12,211 nucleotides of DNA. It comes from an uncultured Oscillospiraceae bacterium (GTDB taxonomy: Bacteria > Bacillota > Clostridia > Oscillospirales > Oscillospiraceae). This document shows, in pieces, positions 6,992 through 12,211 of this stretch. Below the pieces are notes generated by a model that saw only the letters and a list, made by a program, of their open reading frames with translations, ran no database searches and had not been told where the DNA came from. Every line of letters begins with the position of its first letter. Positions within the stretch are counted from its first letter, which is position 1. The stretch is taken from positions 1 through 12,211 of the forward strand of contig CAJTQP010000070.1 in the NCBI GenBank assembly GCA_910578575.1, given 5' to 3'. The position numbers and the translations under genes were made by a program.

Positions 6992-7588
6992 ATGGCAATT
7001 CCGGTAATCACCATTTCCAGAGAGTACGGCTCCGGTGGCCGCGCCATTGGGGAGCGCCTGGCCAAGGAGCTTGACATCCCCTTTTATAACAAAGAACTCA
7101 TCCTCATGTCCGCCAAGGAGAGCGGGCTTTCAGAGGAATACATCAAAAAGACCGAGCAGATGAAGTCCACCAGCTTCCTCTATGGCCTGTACATGGGGGC
7201 CCAGCAGCTGCCTATGAATGACCAGATCTTTCTGATCCAGAGCAAGATCATCCGCCGGGTGGCGGAGGAGGGGCCCTGCGTCATTGTGGGCCGCTGCGCC
7301 GACTATGTGCTCCGGGAGCGCAAGGACCTGCTCAGCGTGTTCATCCACGCCCCCATCGAGTACCGCGCCCAGCGGGCCAAGGAGAAGTATGAGAAGGAAG
7401 CCAACAACATGGTGGACTTTGTGAAGAAAAAGGATAAGCAGCGGGCCTCCTTCTACAACTATTTCTCCCAGAACAAGTGGGGCGATGCCCGGCACTACCA
7501 CCTGGCCATCAGCAGTACCTACGGTGTGGACTATGCCGTGGAGGTGCTCAAGCACGCGGCGGAAGCCTTCCCCAGTGGGGATGCGTGA
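6992..7588 (+). CDS. Cytidylate kinase-like family protein
   Basis: A 198-residue P-loop protein of the cytidylate kinase-like family (Pfam Cytidylate_kin2 type), which is common in Clostridia and whose substrate is not established. VITISREYGSGGRAIGERLA at 5-24 is the nucleotide-binding loop. It uses SGG-R rather than the GKS/T of classical P-loops, a family feature. VIVGRCADYVL lies at about 97-107, DKQRASFYNYFSQNKWGDARHYHLAISS forms the lid-side region at about 148-175, and the sequence closes with a VDYAVEVL helix. The ATG at 6992 has AAGGAGA at 6979-6985; upstream codons in this frame lie inside rnpB and are excluded. Only 30 bp separate it from the rnpB terminator, and a MATE gene starts one base after its stop. 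True cytidylate kinase (cmk) is typically longer and has a different P-loop. Confidence 0.88.
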   Translation: MAIPVITISREYGSGGRAIGERLAKELDIPFYNKELILMSAKESGLSEEYIKKTEQMKSTSFLYGLYMGAQQLPMNDQIFLIQSKIIRRVAEEGPCVIVGRCADYVLRERKDLLSVFIHAPIEYRAQRAKEKYEKEANNMVDFVKKKDKQRASFYNYFSQNKWGDARHYHLAISSTYGVDYAVEVLKHAAEAFPSGDA

Positions 7589-7589
7589 G

Positions 7590-8966
7590 ATGGGAGGACC
7601 GGTAGGGGAAAATAAGATGGGTGTCATGCCCATCCATCGCTTGCTCCTGACTATGTCAGGCCCCATGATGCTATCTATGTTGATCCAGGCGTTGTACAAC
7701 GTGGTGGACAGCATGTTTGTTTCCTATATCAGCGAGTCGGCCTTGACGGCGGTTTCCCTGGCCTACCCGGTGCAGAACCTGATGATCGCCGTGGCCACGG
7801 GCACCGGGGTGGGGGTCAACGCCCTGCTCTCCCGGAGCTTGGGGGAGAAAAACTATGAGGCCGCCAACCGCGCCGCTGGGAACGCCCTGTTTCTCAGCGG
7901 CTTGAGTTGCGTACTCTTCTCCGTATTTGGGACGATTTTTGCCAGGGCATATTTTGCCCTGCAAGTCAATGACCCGGAGATCATTTCCTTGGGGCGGGAC
8001 TACCTCTTTTACATCATGCTCTTTTCTGTGGGCGGCTTTGGACAGGTGATGTTCTCCCGCCTGCTTCAATCCACAGGCAAGACGTTTTATAGCATGGTGA
8101 TCCAGCTTGTGGGTGCGGTGCTGAACATCATCCTGGATCCGTTGCTGATTTTCGGCCTGGGTGGGTTCCCTGCCCTTGGGGTGGCCGGTGCGGCCGTGGC
8201 CACGGTGATCAGCCAGATGGTGGGGATGGCCCTGGGGGTCTATTTCAATTTGAAAAAGAACCCGGAGATCGACTTTGCTCTGTCCTATCTCCGCCCCAGC
8301 CTGCCCATTATCTCCCGGATCTATAGTGTGGGTGTGCCGTCGATCCTGTTGCAGACGGTTGCGTCCCTGCTGACCTTTGGCCTGAACCAGATTCTGGTGT
8401 CCTTCTCTGAGACGGCTACCGCGGTATACGGCGTCTATTTCAAGCTCCAGGGCTTTGCCTTCCTGCCCATCATCGGCATGAACAACGGCATGGTGCCCAT
8501 CGTGGCCTACAACTATGGGGCCAGGAACCCAGGGCGTATCGTGCAGACCATCCGCCTGGCCATCTGCTATGCGGTGGGGATCATGGTGGTGGCCGTGGTG
8601 ATTTTCCAGCTCTGGCCGGACAAGTTGCTGGGCATCTTCCGGGCCTCGGATGCCATGCTGGCCATCGGGGTTCCCGCCTTGAAGACCTTGAGCCTCTGCT
8701 TCCTGGTGGGTGGCTTCACCATCGTGGCTTCCTCGGTGTTCCAGGCCCTTGGGATGGGACTGCTGAGCATGACCATCTCTGTGGTCCGCCAGCTTTTGCT
8801 GGTCCTTCCCCTGGCATATATCTTCTCCCTCAGTGGCAAACTGGACCTGGTGTGGTGGTCCTTCCCGGTGGCGGAGGTGCTGGCGGGAGCCTTGGCGGCG
8901 CTGTTCCTGCGCCGGGCCTATTTGCGGGTGATCCGCCCGCTGCGGGAGCTGGATTATCAATTCTGA
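7590..8966 (+). CDS. MATE-family efflux transporter
   Basis: A full-length MATE transporter of 458 residues, expected in the cytoplasmic membrane with 12 helices. The opening MGVMPIHRLLLTMSGPMMLSMLIQALYNVVDSMFV is the usual first helix, followed by SALTAVSLAYPVQNLMIAVATGTGVGVNALLSR. The internal repeat restarts near residue 230 (SRIYSVGVPSILLQTVASLL), with the conserved loop GFAFLPIIGMNNGMVPIVAYNYGA after it. It belongs to a different subfamily from the minus-strand MATE gene at 4539. The start at 7590, one base after the kinase-like gene, is preferred because homologues begin just before an ENKMG stretch. The ATG at 7617, with GGGGA upstream, is a good alternative. Tight spacing suggests coupling with the kinase-like gene. 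Transported substrate unknown. Confidence 0.92.
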   Translation: MGGPVGENKMGVMPIHRLLLTMSGPMMLSMLIQALYNVVDSMFVSYISESALTAVSLAYPVQNLMIAVATGTGVGVNALLSRSLGEKNYEAANRAAGNALFLSGLSCVLFSVFGTIFARAYFALQVNDPEIISLGRDYLFYIMLFSVGGFGQVMFSRLLQSTGKTFYSMVIQLVGAVLNIILDPLLIFGLGGFPALGVAGAAVATVISQMVGMALGVYFNLKKNPEIDFALSYLRPSLPIISRIYSVGVPSILLQTVASLLTFGLNQILVSFSETATAVYGVYFKLQGFAFLPIIGMNNGMVPIVAYNYGARNPGRIVQTIRLAICYAVGIMVVAVVIFQLWPDKLLGIFRASDAMLAIGVPALKTLSLCFLVGGFTIVASSVFQALGMGLLSMTISVVRQLLLVLPLAYIFSLSGKLDLVWWSFPVAEVLAGALAALFLRRAYLRVIRPLRELDYQF

Positions 8967-9244
8967 AGAGCAGCAGAGGGAAAAGCTTGGAAGCACTAGA
9001 TGAATCTAGTACAAAAACTGAGAATTTAGTTAATTGGTCCGATTTATTTTGTGGAGTTTAGGAAGTATGATGAGTATGTAAGTTAGCAGGGTCATGGCGA
9101 GGAAATGCGCTGTCTCCCTTGGTTTTTGGGAACAATTGTCTGGTGTTCGGGCGCTGTGTCCGGCGTAGACAATGTTTTAGTCTGTCTGGAAACAGACAGG
9201 CGATATCAGTCACTACGACGAATTTATTATGGAGGTAGATTACT
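8967..9244. other. 278-bp gene-free leader with several inverted repeats
   Basis: No credible gene. Visible structures are a palindrome ACTAGAT-GA-ATCTAGT (8995-9010), possibly a weak end signal for the MATE gene but without a T run; ATTGTCT (9135-9141) with AGACAAT (9167-9173) around a GC-rich interior; and GTCTGT (9180-9185) with ACAGAC (9192-9197). The only promoter candidate is weak (TATGAT at 9066-9071 with a poor -35). If it is used, the acyl-CoA dehydrogenase mRNA has a structured leader of about 165 bases. A four-codon ATG ATG AGT ATG TAA lies at 9066-9080. Confidence 0.45.
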
Positions 9245-10411
9245 ATGCGGGTACTGAACGAAGAACAGAAGAAGTGGGTAGAAGTTATCGGCGATTTCTG
9301 CAAGAAGGAGATCGAGCCCATCATGCTGGAGTGGGACAAGGTCGTTGATCCTTCCAAGGCCATCCCCTTTGAGCCCTATGCTAAGGCTTTCAAGCTGGGC
9401 CTGAACTCCTTCGAGATCCCCAAGGAATACGGCGGCAACAAGGTCGACCTGGCTACTGCCGAGGTCATGTACGAAGAGATGGGCTACTATGACGGCAACT
9501 TCGCTTCCGTCATGCAGACCACCAACCTGGCTCTGAAGCCCATCCTCATCGGCGGCACTCCTGAGCAGGTCCAGTACTTCTCCAAGCACATCCTGGAGGG
9601 CAAGGGCTACGCTGCTTTCGCTCTGACCGAGCCCCAGTCCGGTTCCGACGCTTCCAACGTGAAGACCACTGCTGTCAAGGACGGCGACGAGTGGGTCATC
9701 AACGGTGAGAAGTGCTTCATCACCAACGGCGGCGAGGCTGACATCGTCTGCGTGTTCGCTATGACCGATCCCAGCGCTGGCACCAAGGGCATCTCCGCTT
9801 TCATGGTTCCCACCAACACTCCCGGCTACTCCGTCACCAAGTATGAGGACAAGAGCGGCTTCCGTACCATCTCCACCTGCTCCCTGAAGTTCGAGAACGT
9901 CCGCGTTCCCGCTTTCAACCTGGTCGGCGGTGAGGCTGGTCTGGGCAAGGGCTTCGGCTTTGCTATGAAGACTCTGGACAAGTCCCGTGCTTGCGTCGGC
10001 GCTCTGGCCGTCGGTATCGCTCGCCGCGCTCTGGACGAAGCCATTGCTTTCGTGAAGGAGAGAGTCACCTTCGGTGCTCCTGTTTCCAAGCGCCAGGGCA
10101 TCCAGTGGATGATCGCTGACATGGCCACCAAGATCGAGGCTTCCCGTCAGCTGGTTTCCCACGCCAACTACCTGCAGAGCCAGGGCCTGCCCTTCTCCAA
10201 GGAAGCTGCCATGGCTAAGATGTTTGCTACCAACGCCGCTATGGAAGTCTGCACCGACGCCATCCAGCTGATGGGCGGTAAGGGCTACATGAAGGAAGAC
10301 TGCGTTGAGAAGCTGTTCCGCGACATCAAGGCTTACTGCATCTTCGAGGGCACCAACCAGATCCAGAAGATCGTTATCTCTGGCGCTGTTCTGTCCGGCA
10401 AGGGCCACTAA
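9245..10411 (+). CDS. Acyl-CoA dehydrogenase
   Basis: A 388-residue soluble FAD enzyme of the acyl-CoA dehydrogenase family, which oxidises acyl-CoA at alpha-beta or, in anaerobes, runs in reverse to reduce enoyl-CoA with an electron-transferring flavoprotein. Both family signatures are present: ALTEPQSGSDAS near 125-136 (FAD/substrate) and QLMGGKGYMKEDCVEKLFRD near 340-359. The catalytic base is probably Glu368 in FEGTNQIQ, the short/medium-chain position; the Arg that often follows QIQ is Lys here. GGAGG at 9231-9235 fixes the start. It stands alone, with no etfAB, crotonase or thiolase beside it. Codons differ from the neighbours, with many GCT, TTC, AAG and GGC and few rare codons, which suggests high expression. 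Whether it serves butyrate formation, another chain length or an aryl substrate is not decidable here. Confidence 0.94.
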   Translation: MRVLNEEQKKWVEVIGDFCKKEIEPIMLEWDKVVDPSKAIPFEPYAKAFKLGLNSFEIPKEYGGNKVDLATAEVMYEEMGYYDGNFASVMQTTNLALKPILIGGTPEQVQYFSKHILEGKGYAAFALTEPQSGSDASNVKTTAVKDGDEWVINGEKCFITNGGEADIVCVFAMTDPSAGTKGISAFMVPTNTPGYSVTKYEDKSGFRTISTCSLKFENVRVPAFNLVGGEAGLGKGFGFAMKTLDKSRACVGALAVGIARRALDEAIAFVKERVTFGAPVSKRQGIQWMIADMATKIEASRQLVSHANYLQSQGLPFSKEAAMAKMFATNAAMEVCTDAIQLMGGKGYMKEDCVEKLFRDIKAYCIFEGTNQIQKIVISGAVLSGKGH

Positions 10412-10446
10412 TCCCCATTCTGTTCTTCACTGTCGAATGACAGACG

Positions 10447-10478
10447 AGAGCCGGTCGGTTGATCCGACCGGCTCTTTT
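10447..10478 (+). terminator. Terminator of the acyl-CoA dehydrogenase gene
   Basis: AGAGCCGGTCGG (10447-10458), five-base loop TTGAT, CCGACCGGCTCT (10464-10475), running into four T in all (10475-10478). A 12-bp perfect GC-rich stem 36 bases after the stop. Confidence 0.93.
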
Positions 10479-10483
10479 GTACG

Positions 10484-10524
10484 AAAAATCCCCCGGCCAG
10501 TTGAAATGATCTGGCCGGGGGATT
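10484..10524 (-). terminator. Terminator of gltX
   Basis: AATCCCCCGGCCAG (10487-10500) and CTGGCCGGGGGATT (10511-10524) form a 14-bp perfect stem around a 10-base loop. On the minus strand it is followed by a T run (the A run at 10484-10488). It lies 11 bases beyond the gltX stop and back-to-back with the plus-strand terminator, insulating the two convergent genes. Confidence 0.93.
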
Positions 10525-10534
10525 GGCATTTTGT

Positions 10535-12019
10535 TTAAGGATTGGGGGTCAACTGCTGGATGCCTACTTGGATGCGGCGCAGGGTTTCTGCCTTCCCCAG
10601 GATGTGGCACAGCTCCACGGCCCCGCCGGGGGTGGTGGGCTTGCCGGAGACAGCCACCCGGACAGGCCACATGATCCGCCCGTTTTTCAGGCCATTGTCC
10701 TCAGCGATTTTGATGAGGGTGTCGTGGATGCTCTCGAAGGTCCAGGTATCCAGGGACTCCAGAACGGGGAGGGTGAGCTCCAGGGCTTCCAAGGAGTTTT
10801 CCGGGTTGGTTTTCATCTTCTTGTGGGTGTAAAGCTCGTTGGAATAGGCCGGAAGGGCGTCGAAGAAGTCCACCATGGGGGGGATTTCCGTCAGCGTATC
10901 CAACCGGGTCTGGAGCAGGGGTGCCACCAGGGACAGGTCGATACTGGGGGTGTGGATACCCTCCTTGAGGTAGGGCTCCGCCGCGGCCAGGAAGGCCTCA
11001 GGGGAGAGGTTCTTGATATAGCTGCTGTTGAAGTATTTCAGCTTTTCCAGGTCAAAGATGGCGGGGGATTTGGAGATGCCGGTGATATCGAAGGCGTCTA
11101 CCAACTCCTCCAGGGAGAAAAATTCCCGCTCCGCCAGTTCTCCCCTGGGGGACCAGCCCAAAAGTGCCACATAGTTTAGGATCGCTTCGGTGAGGTAGCC
11201 CTGGCTGCGCAGGTCCTCATAGGAGGGGTCCCCGTGGCGTTTGGACATTTTGTTCTGGGCGTCCCGCATCACAGGGGAGCAGTGGATATACGTGGGGATC
11301 TCCCAACCAAAGGCCTCATACAGCAGGTTGTACTTGGGGGAGGAGGCCAGGTATTCGCTGCCCCGGACCACATGGGTGATACCCATGAGATGGTCGTCCA
11401 CCACATTGGCGAAGTTATAGGTGGGCAGGCCGTCCCGTTTCAGAAGGACCTGATCGTCCAGGGTGCTGTTCTCCACGGTGATCTCTCCAAAGCACACGTC
11501 CTGGAAACTGGTGTTGCCCTCCTGGGGGATCTTTTGCCGGATGACGTAGGGCAGACCGGCGGCCAGCTTGGCTTCCACCTCCTGGGGGGTGAGGGAGCGG
11601 CAGGGGTCCTCTGCCCGCTGGAAGGCGTCCCCTTCCTCCTCGGTTTTTTCACAAAAACAGTGGTAGGCATGGCCCTTTTCTACCAAAAGTTGGGCATACT
11701 TACCATAGAAGCCCCGGCGCTCCGTTTGAATGTAGGGGCCCACCGGTCCGCCCACATCGGGGCCCTCGTCGTGGGTGAGGCCGCACTCGTTCATGGTGCG
11801 GTAGATCAGCTCCGTGGCACCCTCCACCTGCCGGGACTGGTCGGTGTCCTCCAGGCGGAAGATGAAGACGCCCTTGTTTTTCCGGGCGATGAGCCAGGTG
11901 TAGAGCGCGGTGCGTAGATTGCCCACGTGCATGTAGCCGGTGGGCGAAGGTGCGAAACGGGTGCGCACGGTCCCGGTGGGGATGCGTGCCTCCAGTTCGT
12001 CAAACCAGGTCATGTCCAT
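10535..12019 (-). CDS. gltX: Glutamate--tRNA ligase
   Basis: GltX charges tRNA-Glu (and, in bacteria with GatCAB, often tRNA-Gln as well) in the cytosol. The 494-residue class I synthetase has RFAPSPTGYMHVGNLRTAL at 21-39, where HVGN is the HIGH motif, and KMSKRHG at 257-263, the KMSKS loop. RLEDTD lies at 55-60, and the all-helical anticodon-binding part occupies the C-terminal third. Cys121, Cys123 and Cys140 could be part of a zinc site like that of some GluRS; the fourth ligand is unclear. The start at 12019 (MDMTWFDELE) is chosen for GGAGGG eight bases upstream. An in-frame ATG at 12091 overlaps the promoter, and the ATG at 12013 is a minor alternative. The gene has its own promoter and terminator. 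Whether it is discriminating cannot be told by eye. Confidence 0.97.
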   Translation of the reverse strand: MDMTWFDELEARIPTGTVRTRFAPSPTGYMHVGNLRTALYTWLIARKNKGVFIFRLEDTDQSRQVEGATELIYRTMNECGLTHDEGPDVGGPVGPYIQTERRGFYGKYAQLLVEKGHAYHCFCEKTEEEGDAFQRAEDPCRSLTPQEVEAKLAAGLPYVIRQKIPQEGNTSFQDVCFGEITVENSTLDDQVLLKRDGLPTYNFANVVDDHLMGITHVVRGSEYLASSPKYNLLYEAFGWEIPTYIHCSPVMRDAQNKMSKRHGDPSYEDLRSQGYLTEAILNYVALLGWSPRGELAEREFFSLEELVDAFDITGISKSPAIFDLEKLKYFNSSYIKNLSPEAFLAAAEPYLKEGIHTPSIDLSLVAPLLQTRLDTLTEIPPMVDFFDALPAYSNELYTHKKMKTNPENSLEALELTLPVLESLDTWTFESIHDTLIKIAEDNGLKNGRIMWPVRVAVSGKPTTPGGAVELCHILGKAETLRRIQVGIQQLTPNP

Positions 12020-12062
12020 AGGGAATGCCCTCCATTTCAACTTGTCGTTTTCTTGTCTCCAT

Positions 12063-12091
12063 ATTCTAAAATTTACAGCTGGAAATGTCAA
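12063..12091 (-). promoter_or_regulatory. Promoter of gltX
   Basis: On the minus strand TTGACA (12086-12091), a 17-bp spacer and TAGAAT (12063-12068). The predicted transcript starts near 12056, giving a leader of only about 37 bases before the ATG at 12019. That is too short for a T-box element. Confidence 0.85.
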
Positions 12092-12100
12092 GGCTTATAG

Positions 12101-12187
12101 TTGACGCAGTTGAAAAGAAGTAAATACTTCTTTTCAACTTGTGCGGCGATTTTTCGCCGTATAGGCCGAAAAACGGCCTTGCGTCAG
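12101..12187. other. Cloverleaf-like structured element (three hairpins with a closing stem)
   Basis: Three consecutive hairpins: a 15-bp perfect stem around two A (AGTTGAAAAGAAGTA at 12108-12122 with its complement at 12125-12139); CGGCGA-TTTT-TCGCCG (12144-12159); and AGGCCG-AAAAA-CGGCCT (12163-12179). The outer ends also pair, TGACGCA (12102-12108) with TGCGTCA (12180-12186), with G-U pairs possible on one or both sides, so the whole folds as a closed four-way arrangement. A second, degenerate copy of the outer arm lies at 12191-12200. There is no coding frame. It could be a small RNA, a dispersed intergenic repeat or mobile hairpin element, or the terminator region of a gene outside the window. 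The strand is undetermined. Confidence 0.6.
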
Positions 12188-12211
12188 ACTGCATCGTCAA
12201 AACCCAGCACA

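Noticed and set aside
7671..8996. 441-codon open frame antisense to the second MATE gene
   Set aside because: A soluble, His/Gln/Gly-rich product opposite a clear membrane protein gene; an artefact of GC-rich codon positions.
9227..10408. Long open frame (393 codons) antisense to the acyl-CoA dehydrogenase
   Set aside because: It is a mirror of a strongly codon-biased gene. The translation is low-complexity (L, G, D, S, V rich) with no recognisable family and no ribosome binding site.
12020..12091. 24-residue N-terminal extension of gltX
   Set aside because: It would begin on the -35 box of the gltX promoter and lacks a ribosome binding site, while GGAGGG precedes the ATG at 12019.
1..12211. 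CRISPR array, tRNA genes, insertion sequences, phage or defence genes
   Set aside because: None seen: no evenly spaced repeats, no transposase or integrase motifs, and no tRNA-like sequence with a CCA end or T-loop signature. The cloverleaf at 12101 lacks tRNA features.

Overview
The window looks like a chromosomal core-metabolism segment from a fairly GC-rich Clostridia-type Firmicute, probably a gut Oscillospiraceae-like anaerobe. The evidence is strong AGGAGG ribosome binding sites, TTGACA/TAAAAT-type promoters, an RNase P RNA read as bacterial type A, an orphan acyl-CoA dehydrogenase with high-expression codon usage, and two MATE transporters. This taxonomic placement is inferred by eye. 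There is no sign of phage, insertion sequence, CRISPR, tRNA or defence genes.

Layout: (1) 1-3330, plus strand: a purC (5' end outside the window)-glmS-nadE run with short gaps, closed by a strong terminator at 3287-3330. (2) 3360-3821, plus: a VOC/glyoxalase-fold protein with a helical tail, convergent with a metallo-beta-lactamase-fold hydrolase (3831-4466, minus). (3) 4539-6332, minus: a marR-MATE efflux operon. Its promoter (6387-6414) overlaps a 24-bp palindrome that is probably the MarR operator. The MATE gene has an in-frame TAA at codon 9, with a GTG one codon further on. (4) 6523-6961, plus: rnpB with a near-consensus promoter and a terminator. (5) 6992-8966, plus: a cytidylate-kinase-like gene followed one base later by a second MATE transporter of a different subfamily. 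(6) 8967-9244: a 278-bp leader region with several hairpins. (7) 9245-10411, plus: a single acyl-CoA dehydrogenase gene with its own terminator. (8) 10535-12019, minus: gltX, with its own terminator and promoter. (9) 12092-12211: no gene, but a compact cloverleaf-like structured element just upstream of the gltX promoter.

The metabolic genes serve purine synthesis (PurC), amino-sugar/cell-wall precursor supply (GlmS), NAD synthesis (NadE) and tRNA charging (GltX). The marR-MATE pair resembles the logic of MepR/MepA-type self-regulated drug efflux. I found no clear new multi-gene system. The items most worth a second look are the cloverleaf element at 12101-12187, the interrupted start of the MATE gene, and the MarR operator.
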